Part shown: piece after piece, positions 31,926 through 39,782 of the stretch
How the letters are laid out: each line of letters begins with the position of its first letter
Numbering within the stretch: the first letter of the stretch is position 1
Source: MWBF01 sp040772005
GTDB taxonomy: Bacteria > Chloroflexota > Anaerolineae > CG2-30-64-16
Length of the DNA stretch: 64,000 nucleotides
Direction of reading: 5' to 3'
Assembly: GCA_040772005.1 (NCBI GenBank)
Contig: JAXGYZ010000002.1
Location: forward strand, 744,001 to 808,000
The notes under the pieces: model-generated
Database searches by the model: none
Seen by the model: only the letters and a program-made list of their open reading frames with translations
What the model was told of the DNA's origin: nothing
Program-made: the position numbers and the translations under genes

Positions 31926-32516
31926 TCAGCCGCCGACTTCGAGGCGGCTGAAGCGCCGGACGACGATGTTCTCGCCCAGCTTCGCAATCGTCTGCGTAAT
32001 CAGGTCTTTGATGCGCACGCCTTCGTCCTTGATGAACGGCTGCTCCAGCAGGACGCTTTCCTCGTAGAACTTCGCCATCTTGCCTTCGACGATGCGCTCC
32101 GCGACCTCGGCCGGCTTGCTGGCATCGACCTCAGCGCGGAACTGCGTTCGCTGCTGCTCCACCACGTCCGCCGGGATGTCCTCGATGCGGGCGTAGGTGG
32201 GCCGGGCGGCCACGACCTGCATCGCCAGGTCCTTGCAGAGCGTCTGGAACTGCTCGGTGCGGGCCACGAAGTCAGACTCGCAGTTGACCTCGACCAGCCC
32301 GGCGACCTTGCTGCCCATGTGAATGTAATGGCCGATGAGCCCTTCGCGCGCCTCGCGGTTGGCCTTCTTGGCCGCCACGGCCAGACCCTTCTCGCGCAAC
32401 AGCTCGGCTGCCTTGTTGAAGTCGCCCCCGGCCGCTTCCAGCGCCTTGCGGCATTCCAAAACCCCCGCGCCGCTGAGCGCGCGCAGGTCCTTAACCATAG
32501 CTGCAGTGATCTCCAC
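31926..32516 (-). CDS. tsf: Elongation factor Ts, short form
   Basis: 196 residues from GTG 32516 (AAGGAG 6 nt upstream). The N-terminal UBA-like VKDLRALSGAGVLECRKALEAAGGD and the TDFVAR-type core VEVNCESDFVARTEQFQ that exchanges nucleotide on EF-Tu are present. The single core repeat gives a short EF-Ts like that of Thermus. Ten bases separate it from rpsB. Confidence 0.96.
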   Translation of the reverse strand: MEITAAMVKDLRALSGAGVLECRKALEAAGGDFNKAAELLREKGLAVAAKKANREAREGLIGHYIHMGSKVAGLVEVNCESDFVARTEQFQTLCKDLAMQVVAARPTYARIEDIPADVVEQQRTQFRAEVDASKPAEVAERIVEGKMAKFYEESVLLEQPFIKDEGVRIKDLITQTIAKLGENIVVRRFSRLEVGG

Positions 32517-32526
32517 GCTGAACTCC

Positions 32527-33498
32527 TTAGTTAGCTTCTTCTGCGTCCGTCGTCTCAGGTGCGGCCGTCTCGGGTGCGGTTGCTTCAGGTGCGGCTGTCT
32601 CAACGCTCTCGGTCGCGGCGGGGGCAGTTTCTTCTTCGAGGCCCTGGGCCAGGCGCGCCAGCACAGACGGACCGAGGTATTCCTCGGGCTCGCCTTCAGG
32701 CATGTCCTGTTCCATCATGTCGCGGGCCGATACGTAGGTCGGCTTCTCGTCGGCCAGTTCATCCGGCTCGTAGTCCGCCGCCTCGGTCGCGCCGCGATCG
32801 GCCTCGTCGATCGCGCGCATCTGCATCCCCTCGATGACCGCATCGGCCATCTTGCCGGCCATCAGCTTGATCGCGCGGATGGCGTCGTCGTTGGACGGGA
32901 TGGGATAGTTGATCGGGTCGGGGTCGCAGTTGGTATCGACCATCGCAACGATCGGGACATTCAGCTTGTTCGCCTCGGTGACAGCCAGCGACTCACGCAT
33001 CACGTCGACGATGAAGATCATGTCGGGCAGGTGCGTCATGTTGCGCAGGCCGCCGATGCGCGTGTTCAGGCGTTGCAGCTCGTTGCGCAGCAACAGGGCT
33101 TCCTTCTTGGGCAGGCGATCCAGCTCGCCGCGGGCCTCGCGGCGCTCCAGCTCCTGCATGTACTCGATGCGCTCGCGGATGGTGCGGAAGTTGGTCAGCG
33201 TGCCGCCCAGCCACCGCTGCACGATGAAGGGCATGCCCGCGCGCTCGGCTTCCTGCCGGATGGTTTCCTGCGCCTGCTTCTTGGTGCCGACGAACAGCAC
33301 CAGCCCGCCCTCGCGCACGGTGTCGCGGACGACGGTATAGGCGTTGTTGACCTGCCGCATGGTCTGCTGGAGGTCGATGATGTGAATGCCGTTGCGCTCG
33401 GTGAAGATGAACGTGCGCATCTTCGGATGCCAACGCCGCGTGCGGTGCCCGAAGTGGACGCCCGCTTCCAACAACTGCTTCATGGAAATGACTGACAC
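32527..33498 (-). CDS. rpsB: 30S ribosomal protein S2 with long acidic C-terminal tail
   Basis: 323 residues from GTG 33498 (SVISMKQLLEAGVHFGHRTR). The S2 core (RYLGGTLTNFRTI-type QRWLGGTLTNFRTIRERIEY, DMIFIVDVMRESLAVTEANK, PSNDDAIRAIKLMAGKMADAV) ends near residue 235. About 85 further residues are acidic and low in complexity, ending in Ala/Glu/Thr/Pro repeats (VETAAPEATAPETAAPE). E. coli S2 has 241 residues, so the tail is lineage-specific. It heads rpsB-tsf-pyrH-frr-uppS-cdsA. Confidence 0.95.
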   Translation of the reverse strand: MSVISMKQLLEAGVHFGHRTRRWHPKMRTFIFTERNGIHIIDLQQTMRQVNNAYTVVRDTVREGGLVLFVGTKKQAQETIRQEAERAGMPFIVQRWLGGTLTNFRTIRERIEYMQELERREARGELDRLPKKEALLLRNELQRLNTRIGGLRNMTHLPDMIFIVDVMRESLAVTEANKLNVPIVAMVDTNCDPDPINYPIPSNDDAIRAIKLMAGKMADAVIEGMQMRAIDEADRGATEAADYEPDELADEKPTYVSARDMMEQDMPEGEPEEYLGPSVLARLAQGLEEETAPAATESVETAAPEATAPETAAPETTDAEEAN

Positions 33499-33646
33499 GG
33501 TATGCGGTTCTCCCTTTCCGTTTGATCTTCCGCCGGCGTGATTCCCTGGGACCCACTTCCATGCGCAACACGCGAAATGGGCACGGCCAGTCGGAACGCA
33601 GGCGTGTATAATTGGGCGAGTGGTCTAGCTACCGGCCCGACGAGTG

Positions 33647-33675
33647 AGTATACCATACGGGCCATGTGACGGCAA
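33647..33675 (-). promoter_or_regulatory. Promoter of the rpsB operon
   Basis: Minus strand TTGCCG (33670-33675), 17 bp, TATACT (33647-33652). Predicted leader of about 140 nt before rpsB; S2 autoregulates its mRNA in many bacteria, but I could not identify that element. Confidence 0.65.
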
Positions 33676-33685
33676 GAATCAGGCG

Positions 33686-33875
33686 GGCGTTCGTTTCGCA
33701 GAAGGCATGTTGCAATCGGGCCTTCCACCTGGCAGTTGAAACTGCGGCTACCCCTACGAAACCGGCCTACGCCGGTTAGTTCCAGTCTGCGTAGGCAGAC
33801 TTCGCAAGGGTAGCCGCAACTTCAGTTGCCAGGCGGGTTCACCTGGCGCACTATGAAACCGCCCTGGGCGTTCGT
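33686..33875. repeat. Family A element (MITE-like), copy with converted left end
   Basis: The 9-bp repeat GGCGTTCGT (33686-33694, 33867-33875) brackets a 172-bp element (33695-33866). From 33706 to 33867 it is identical, base for base, to 60469-60630. The first bases differ from the other copies and instead equal the sequence just outside the right repeat (TTCGCAGAAGGCATGTT), giving a 27-bp direct repeat around the element. No coding potential. Confidence 0.88.
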
Positions 33876-33975
33876 TTCGCAGAAGGCATGTTACGGCCGG
33901 GACTATATCGGATGATCGTGCATACCGAAGGTTCGCCTGTATCCGTTGCCGCGCGGCTCAATGGCGCGGCGCTCA

Positions 33976-34004
33976 CTGACCGGGCGCGAGCTTCGTGATA
34001 TCAT
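33976..34004 (+). promoter_or_regulatory. Promoter of the secreted repeat protein
   Basis: CTGACC (33976-33981), 17 bp, TATCAT (33999-34004) with TGA before it (extended -10). Leader of about 28 nt. The rest of 33876-33975 shows nothing recognisable. Confidence 0.5.
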
Positions 34005-34038
34005 TTGCTCATCCTTGAGATGTCTGCGGGGTGTGCCC

Positions 34039-36369
34039 ATGATCCCGCCGGGGGTTCCTTTGCCTGACTCACATTCTAACTTCACCTGGAAAGCCGCCGG
34101 TTTGGTCGTTGCGGCGGCCTTCCTGTCGAGCAGCCTGCTATTGTCTGCACAGGCGCAGTCACCTGGCGCAGCCGGTGTTGCGGCTCCGGCCTGGCAGGTG
34201 CGCAGCATCGACGCGCCCAAGTGGTTCGAGGACATGGGGCCGCGCAGCCTGGCGCTCGATGCGGCGGGTCGGCCGCATGTGGCCTACGGCGGCGACCACC
34301 TGTACTACGCCTGGTTCGACGGCGCGTTCTGGCAGCAGGTCGTCGTGGACGCCGGCCCTGGCGCAGGCCGGTACGCCGTGCTCGCGCTCGACGCGGCGGG
34401 TGCGCCCCACTTCGTCTATTACGATGCCGTGCAGAGTGCAGTGCTGTATGCGACGCGCGAGGGCGTCGGCTGGCGCACCGAGACCGTCCAGGCGGGCGTC
34501 ACGCTCGATGCGGCGCTGGGCTTTGTGCTGGACGCAGCCGGCACACCGCATGCAGCCTACCGGGACGCGACGACGGGCGCCGTCACCTATGCACACCGCA
34601 CGACGGGCGGCTGGCTGCGGGAATCTGTCGATGATGCCTCCGGCGGCGCGGTCGACGTGGTTCTGAGCGGGGATACGCCGCACCTCGTCTACGGGACCGG
34701 CGCGCTCCGCCATGCGCAGCGTGACGCGGGCGGCTGGACCATCCAGATCGTTGACCCCGCAGGCGTCATGGCAGGCCGCTCCCTCGCAGTGGACAGCGGC
34801 GGCAACCCGCAGGTGGCCTACACCGGCACGAACGGCGGCGGCCGCGCGGAGCTGCGGCTGGCCCGGCTCACGCGCGCGGGCTGGCTCGTGCAGGTCGTGG
34901 ACACGCTCTTGCCCTATCAAGTGGGGTTCGAGCCGTCGCTCCGGCTGGATCGGCAGGACTACGCACATATCAGCTATCGCGCGTACAACGGGCTGAAGTA
35001 CGCGCGCTGGACGGGCAGCGAGTGGTATCGCGTGGTCGTCGACCCGGCGGAGAGCCGCGATACCTCCCTTGCGCTGGACGCGAGCGGCACGCCCCACATC
35101 ACCTACCGCCGCGGGCTGGAACTGGTGTATGCGCGGCGGCCCGGTCTCAACTGGACCTTCCGTACGCTCGACACCGCCCGCACGACCGGCGCGTACACCG
35201 CACTTGCACTGGATGTCACGGGGGACGCGGGGGACGAAGTCCACATCAGCTACCGCGACGCAGAGAGCGGCAGCCTGCGCTACGCGCGGCAGTCGGGCGA
35301 GGCGTGGGCGCTGCACGTGGTCGATGCCACGCCGGGCCTGCCCGCGTACACGGCTGTCGCGCTGCACGACGGCCTGCCCCGCATCGTCTACTACCGCTAC
35401 GCGGACGCGCAGACGCCCGGCCAGCTCCGCTACGCACTCTGGACGGGCAGCCAGTGGCAGCTCACCACGATAGACGGCGACGTGGGCGCGCTGGACACCA
35501 CCGGCCCGAAGCGGCCCGCGCTGCGCTTCGACGCCGGCGGCCAGCCGCACATCGCCTACTATGACGGGAGCGACCAGTCCGTCAAGATTGCAACGTGGAC
35601 CGGCGCCGCGTGGACCACAGACACCGTGACCGGGCCGACGCAGACCGGTGAGGCCATCTCGCTCGCGCTGGATCAGGGAGCCGTGCTCCAGGGAGCCGTG
35701 CTCCACGTGAGCTACTACGATGCGCAGGCGGACGCCTTCATCTACGCAACGAGGTCCGCCGGGACCTGGGACAAGGCGGAGATCGCGCAAGGCGGGTTCG
35801 CCGGCCACTTCAACTCGCTGGCGCTGGACGCCGCGGATGCACCGCACATCTGCTTTACCCAGGAGGCGGGGGAGACATCTGACCTGCGCTATGCGCGCCT
35901 GGCGGTCGCGGGGTGGCAGGTGGAAACCGTGGAGACGGGTGCGCCCGTGACGGGCGGCTACTGTGCGCTCGCGCTCGATGGTTCAGGCACGCCGCACGTG
36001 GCTTACCTGGATGATACGCGCGCGGTCCTGAAGTACGCGCACCGGGCGGGGGGAAGCTGGACGATCACAACGGTGGATGCGGCGGGAGCTGCCGGCGCGT
36101 ATGCCGCGCTGGCGCTGAATGCATCCGGTGCGCCGCGCATCGCGTATGCCGGTATGACCGTGCGCGACCTCAAGTTCGCGGCCCTGATAGATGAGCCTGC
36201 AGCGACCTACACGCCTACCGCGACCGCAACATCGACAGCTACATCGTCGCCGGAGTCGACTTATACTCCAACGCCATCACCCACGGCGACATCCTCGCCT
36301 ACAGCGACGGCCACGCCCACGACGCCACCTGGCGCCTTGCGCGTGTACCTGCCGCTGGTCGTCCGGTGA
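34039..36369 (+). CDS. Secreted beta-propeller-like repeat protein with YLPLVVR tail
   Basis: 776 residues from ATG 34039. Signal peptide with hydrophobic core LVVAAAFLSSSLLLSAQAQS, likely cut after AQAQ. About a dozen repeats of 50-60 residues follow, each containing SLALDAxGxPHVAYxD and LRYAxRxGGxW-like segments, the pattern of bladed beta-propellers in extracellular proteins. After residue 720 comes a Thr/Pro/Ser linker (TYTPTPSPTATSSPTATATP) and the C-terminus VYLPLVVR. I know this tail from many exported Chloroflexota proteins, where it may anchor or sort them. No catalytic motif is visible, so a surface-binding role is inference. Confidence 0.8.
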   Translation: MIPPGVPLPDSHSNFTWKAAGLVVAAAFLSSSLLLSAQAQSPGAAGVAAPAWQVRSIDAPKWFEDMGPRSLALDAAGRPHVAYGGDHLYYAWFDGAFWQQVVVDAGPGAGRYAVLALDAAGAPHFVYYDAVQSAVLYATREGVGWRTETVQAGVTLDAALGFVLDAAGTPHAAYRDATTGAVTYAHRTTGGWLRESVDDASGGAVDVVLSGDTPHLVYGTGALRHAQRDAGGWTIQIVDPAGVMAGRSLAVDSGGNPQVAYTGTNGGGRAELRLARLTRAGWLVQVVDTLLPYQVGFEPSLRLDRQDYAHISYRAYNGLKYARWTGSEWYRVVVDPAESRDTSLALDASGTPHITYRRGLELVYARRPGLNWTFRTLDTARTTGAYTALALDVTGDAGDEVHISYRDAESGSLRYARQSGEAWALHVVDATPGLPAYTAVALHDGLPRIVYYRYADAQTPGQLRYALWTGSQWQLTTIDGDVGALDTTGPKRPALRFDAGGQPHIAYYDGSDQSVKIATWTGAAWTTDTVTGPTQTGEAISLALDQGAVLQGAVLHVSYYDAQADAFIYATRSAGTWDKAEIAQGGFAGHFNSLALDAADAPHICFTQEAGETSDLRYARLAVAGWQVETVETGAPVTGGYCALALDGSGTPHVAYLDDTRAVLKYAHRAGGSWTITTVDAAGAAGAYAALALNASGAPRIAYAGMTVRDLKFAALIDEPAATYTPTATATSTATSSPESTYTPTPSPTATSSPTATATPTTPPGALRVYLPLVVR

Positions 36370-36477
36370 GCGGCGGTGGATTGCTCACGCAAAGGCGCCA
36401 AGCGACGCTTCCTGCTCTGGCCGGTCGTGCTCAACGGAGTTGAGCCTACCGTGCCCGCGGCGGAACTTGTTTTTTGC

Positions 36478-36668
36478 GTGAGCCTCCAGGGCGGTTTCAG
36501 AGTGCATCAGGTGAACCCACCCGGCAACTGAAGTTGCGGCTACCGTTGCGAAGTCTGCCTTCGCAGACTGGAAACTAACCGACGCAGGTCGGTTTTGCAG
36601 TGGTAGCCGCAGTTTCAACTGCCAGGCAGAAGGCACGAGTGCAACATGATTTCGCCCTGGTGAGCCTC
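36478..36668. repeat. Family A element (MITE-like), inverted divergent copy, intact ends
   Basis: The 9-bp repeat GTGAGCCTC (36478-36486, 36660-36668) flanks a 173-bp element that starts CAGGGCGG and ends CGCCCTG. It is the reverse-complement orientation relative to the 60.5-kb copy and differs at many positions, yet the four hairpins are kept. It fills most of the gap between the repeat protein and the Trm112-like gene; 36370-36477 shows nothing else. Confidence 0.88.
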
Positions 36669-36677
36669 TCGCCGCTC

Positions 36678-36706
36678 TTGACAAATCACGCGGGGACAAG
36701 TATGGT
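36678..36706 (+). promoter_or_regulatory. Promoter of the Trm112-like gene
   Basis: TTGACA (36678-36683), 17 bp, TATGGT (36701-36706), 38 bp before the GTG start. Confidence 0.65.
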
Positions 36707-36743
36707 TGCGTTTGTTACCTGAACAGGCGAACGAGGAGAGATT

Positions 36744-36986
36744 GTGATTCCGCAAGACTTGCTTGAAATCCTGCGCTGCCCGCATTGCGTCACGGGTGAG
36801 ACGCGTGTGGCGGGCGAGAACCCCGGTCGCGTGGCGCTGGTCAAAGAGGCATGGCTCGTGTGCCAGGAGCCGGGCTGTGGCCGGAAATACCCGGTCGTCG
36901 AGCGCATTCCGGACATGCGCATCGAGGCGGCGGACCCGTGGCTGGCGACGCCGTTGGACCGGCTGCCCGTCCCGCCGCCGGGCTGA
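36744..36986 (+). CDS. Trm112-like zinc protein
   Basis: 80 residues from GTG 36744 (GAGGAG upstream). LLEILRCPHC, then LVCQEPGCGRKYPVVERIPDM, fits the Trm112/UPF0434 family: a zinc site made by two Cys pairs and the YPV...IPDM strand. Trm112 proteins activate methyltransferases in eukaryotes and archaea; the bacterial role is less clear. It converges on rnz with a 6-bp gap. Confidence 0.85.
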   Translation: MIPQDLLEILRCPHCVTGETRVAGENPGRVALVKEAWLVCQEPGCGRKYPVVERIPDMRIEAADPWLATPLDRLPVPPPG

Positions 36987-36992
36987 GATCAG

Positions 36993-37997
36993 TTAACTCC
37001 CGGCCCCGGCATCCTCGCTGCGCTGCCGGTGCGCCTGCGCAGCAGCCTCCCGCTGCTGGCGCACATCCTCGCGTTCCAGCGGCTTTTGTTTGACGAGGCG
37101 GAACATGTCGAAGTCGCGGGCGACCATCGTATCCGGGAAGACCTGGCTCGCTTCGTCGAGGATGTCCTTGCTGCTGTAGCGCCGCGAGATGTGGTGCAGC
37201 ACGAGCTGCTTGACGCCCGCCTCCCGCGCCAGCCATGCGGCCTGCCCTGCGGTCAGATGGCCGAAGGCCGCGGCCACGTCTGCTTCGGCCTCCGTGTAGG
37301 TCGCCTCGATGCACAGCAGGTCTGCACCCGCGGCCTCGTCTACCAGGTTATCCACCCGGCCCGCATCGCCCACGAAGACCAGCCGCAGTCCCTTGACCTC
37401 CGGCCCCAGCACCTCTTCCGGCTGGATTACGCGGCCGTCGGGCAGCGTGACGGGCCTGCCGTTGACCAGGTCGCGGCGGATCGGGCCGAACGGCACGCCC
37501 AGCGCCTCGGCCCGTTCCGGCAGAAAGGGCCGCCGCGCCTTTTCCTCGAAGCTATAGCCGAGCGCCTCCGTGCGGCGGTGCTCGACCGGGAAGGCGCGCA
37601 GCCTGAACAGATCATCTTCCAGCAGCGTGCCCGGCCCCACAGGCCGGTACGCGATGTTGACCTTTGCCTCCGCCGGCCCGAACACCACCCGCATCAGGTC
37701 GCGCACGCGCGCCAGCGCCAACGCGCCGCCGAAAATCTCCATCTCCTCGATGGCATCCCAGCGGCCAAAGGTGGAGGCCAGCCCGCCCAACCCCAGGATA
37801 TGATCCAGGTGGCCGTGGGTCAGCAGGATGCGTTCCAGCCGCTTGAAGCCCAGGCCGCTGCGCAAAATCTGCCGCTGCGTGCCTTCCCCGCAGTCAATGA
37901 GAAAGCGAAACTCGCGATGGAGCACCATCGCGGCAGAGAGTCCGCGCTGTGCGGAAGGCGCGGAGGCCGATGTACCGAGAAATACAAGCTCAAACAT
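36993..37997 (-). CDS. rnz: Ribonuclease Z
   Basis: 334 residues from ATG 37997 (MFELVFLGTSASAPS). The metallo-beta-lactamase core with THGHLDHILGLGG (HxHxDH), AYRPV and FVGDAGRVDNLV, plus LCIEATYTEAEADVAAAFGH and LVLHHISRRY. It removes 3' trailers from tRNA precursors. Residues after about 305 form a charged Gln/Arg/Glu-rich tail (LEREDVRQQREAAAQAHRQR) beyond the usual end. An upstream-extended frame has no conserved sequence. Confidence 0.93.
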   Translation of the reverse strand: MFELVFLGTSASAPSAQRGLSAAMVLHREFRFLIDCGEGTQRQILRSGLGFKRLERILLTHGHLDHILGLGGLASTFGRWDAIEEMEIFGGALALARVRDLMRVVFGPAEAKVNIAYRPVGPGTLLEDDLFRLRAFPVEHRRTEALGYSFEEKARRPFLPERAEALGVPFGPIRRDLVNGRPVTLPDGRVIQPEEVLGPEVKGLRLVFVGDAGRVDNLVDEAAGADLLCIEATYTEAEADVAAAFGHLTAGQAAWLAREAGVKQLVLHHISRRYSSKDILDEASQVFPDTMVARDFDMFRLVKQKPLEREDVRQQREAAAQAHRQRSEDAGAGS

Positions 37998-38026
37998 AAC
38001 CCTTGCCGAATCGAACCACCACCGCG

Positions 38027-38473
38027 CTACTTGCCGCGCAGTTGTTTGATGCCGGCTCCGAACCACATGGAGCCGAAGATGAAGCCGGCCCCGCCGACAA
38101 TCAGCGAAAGCGGCTCGGAGCCGAGACGGAAGAACAGCGCACCGAGAACTGCGCCGATCGCCATCAGGAAGGTGCCGATCATCAGCGTGTTCATGCCCGG
38201 CTTCAGAAAGGCCTCGCGCAGCCGCGAAGGCCGCAGGATGACCCAGGCCGCGCTCAGCAGCAGGACGGCGAGCTGTGCCGCGAGCGGGACCCAGGAGCCG
38301 AGCACGAGACCCCGTTCCACTCCCAGGTAGAGCGGCGCGGCGCCGATGAGCAGGCCCCACAGGATCGGCATGAGCTTGCGGCCCCAGATGCCCGCGCCCA
38401 GGGCCAGGCCGCCCCAGAGCTGCAGGAAGGCCAGCAAGGCGAAGACGAAGACGGCGTCGAGCGAAGTATTCAC
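38027..38473 (-). CDS. Small integral membrane protein of unknown function
   Basis: 148 residues from GTG 38473. Four or five hydrophobic segments (AVFVFALLAFLQLWGGLALG, LMPILWGLLIGAAPLYLG, LAAQLAVLLLSAAWVILR, LMIGTFLMAIGAVLGALFF, GGAGFIFGSMWFGAGI) with short polar loops. I recognise no family. It starts 5 nt after the stop of the VTT-domain gene and ends 29 bp before rnz, so it is probably co-transcribed with both. Confidence 0.65.
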   Translation of the reverse strand: MNTSLDAVFVFALLAFLQLWGGLALGAGIWGRKLMPILWGLLIGAAPLYLGVERGLVLGSWVPLAAQLAVLLLSAAWVILRPSRLREAFLKPGMNTLMIGTFLMAIGAVLGALFFRLGSEPLSLIVGGAGFIFGSMWFGAGIKQLRGK

Positions 38474-38478
38474 TGGCG

Positions 38479-39138
38479 TCACCGCATCAGCAGGCGTTCG
38501 ATGACGGGACTGAGCGCATCCATCATCCCTGCGCCGGCCAGCGCCAGCAGGGTCGCCTTGATGATCTTGCCCGGCAGCGCGGCTCCCAGGAACTTCCAGA
38601 CGGGCATCCGCATCGCGCCGGCTGTGATGCCTGCGACATCGAACAGCGGGTTCGGCACGATGCTGAGAATGAAGATCACCCACAGGCCGCGCGTGACCAT
38701 CCAGCGATGCACGCGTTCGTACTGTGGGTCGGACTCCACGATGCCGCGGCCGCTGAACCCCGCCAGGTAGCCGGTCAGTTCCCCGATGGCAGACCCTGCA
38801 CCGACCGTCAGCCCGACGAAGAACGGGTTCAGGCTGGCGCCGGCCGCGAAGGCCAGCGCCAGGCCCGGCGCAGGCAGGATCAACGTCGCGCTGGCGAGCA
38901 GGTTGAGCAGGAACAGGCCCGAATAGCCGTAAGCGCCAAGCTGTACGAGCTGTTCGCTGTAGATGACGATCAGGGCGGAGAGCGCGACAACAAACACAAA
39001 GGCCAGTACGCGCAGTGCGACCTGGCGTGGGCCAGGCGACATACGGCGGGCGGCGGTGGAGGATGCAGGTGGGCCTTCCTTCAGGGGCGGCGTGCGCGGT
39101 TCGGTTCCGCCCTGGGCACAACCTTCGTTTGTGATCAT
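38479..39138 (-). CDS. VTT-domain membrane protein (DedA/TVP38-TMEM64-like)
   Basis: 219 residues from ATG 39138 (start uncertain; ATG 39042 is possible). Central GSAIGELTGYLAGFSGRGIV and VPNPLFDVAGITAGAMRMPVWKFL fit the VTT/SNARE-associated domain (YFDxPG-like re-entrant loops). Relatives in bacteria move lipid carriers such as undecaprenyl phosphate or phospholipids across the membrane, which would suit the glycan genes nearby. That role here is inference. Confidence 0.8.
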   Translation of the reverse strand: MITNEGCAQGGTEPRTPPLKEGPPASSTAARRMSPGPRQVALRVLAFVFVVALSALIVIYSEQLVQLGAYGYSGLFLLNLLASATLILPAPGLALAFAAGASLNPFFVGLTVGAGSAIGELTGYLAGFSGRGIVESDPQYERVHRWMVTRGLWVIFILSIVPNPLFDVAGITAGAMRMPVWKFLGAALPGKIIKATLLALAGAGMMDALSPVIERLLMR

Positions 39139-39219
39139 CCTGAGCCTTTCATCCCTGGCTGCGAGAGTGCTGTTGTCCTGCTCCCTACGATTGCGGTAGG
39201 GGATGCATACTCGATGGCG

Positions 39220-39258
39220 CTGGCGGTGTGCCGTGGCTTCGCCACGGCACACCGCCAG
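39220..39258. repeat. Perfect 18-bp hairpin downstream of the cyclophilin gene
   Basis: CTGGCGGTGTGCCGTGGC (39220-39237) and its exact complement (39241-39258) around TTC. It is 15 bp after the stop of the leftward cyclophilin gene and lacks a T-run, so it may stabilise mRNA or be a dispersed repeat. Confidence 0.75.
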
Positions 39259-39273
39259 AACACATCTGATACC

Positions 39274-39756
39274 TTACTCGGCCGTAATGCGCACCGACAG
39301 CATCACGTCGCCCTGTTCGATCTTGTCCACCACGTCCTGGCCCTTGACGACCTGGCCGAAGACGCTGTGCTTGCCGTCCAGCCAGGGGGTCGGTACGTGG
39401 GTGATGAAGAACTGGCTGCCGTTGGTGTTCGCCCCGGCGTTCGCCATCGAGAGGACGCCCGCCTTGTCATGCCTGAGCTTCGGGTCGAACTCGTCCTTGA
39501 ACTGGTAGCCGGGACCGCCGCGGCCGGTGCCGGTCGGGTCGCCGGTCTGCACCATGAAGTCCTTGATGACGCGATGGAAGGTGACGCCATCGTAGAAGCC
39601 ATCTTCCGCCAGGCAGACGAAGTTGTTGACCGTGCGCGGGGCCTGCGTCGCATACAGTTTCAGGGTGATGACCCCGCGGTTTGTCTCGATAGTGGCCGTG
39701 TAGTTCTTCTTCAGGTCGATCTTCAACTCGAACGGTTTGGAATAGCGATTCGCCAT
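39274..39756 (-). CDS. Cytoplasmic cyclophilin-type peptidyl-prolyl isomerase
   Basis: 160 residues, a single cyclophilin domain with no signal peptide. Catalytic FHRVIKDFMVQTGDP (Arg, Phe and Gln of the active site) and GSQFFITHVPTPWLDGKHSVFG are intact. It speeds proline cis-trans isomerisation during folding. AGAGGAG precedes the ATG. It follows the two-domain cyclophilin lipoprotein by 26 bp, so the cytoplasmic and exported isomerases form one unit. Confidence 0.94.
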   Translation of the reverse strand: MANRYSKPFELKIDLKKNYTATIETNRGVITLKLYATQAPRTVNNFVCLAEDGFYDGVTFHRVIKDFMVQTGDPTGTGRGGPGYQFKDEFDPKLRHDKAGVLSMANAGANTNGSQFFITHVPTPWLDGKHSVFGQVVKGQDVVDKIEQGDVMLSVRITAE

Positions 39757-39782
39757 GGTACTCCTCTACTCTTCAGTGCTGG

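Noticed and set aside
33712..33865. Structured ncRNA or riboswitch upstream of rpsB
   Set aside because: The same sequence recurs at 60.5 kb with target duplications, so it is a mobile repeat rather than an rpsB-specific leader.
34159..35847. Long open frame antisense to the secreted repeat protein
   Set aside because: The frame mirrors the repeat structure of the plus-strand gene and lacks any family motif.
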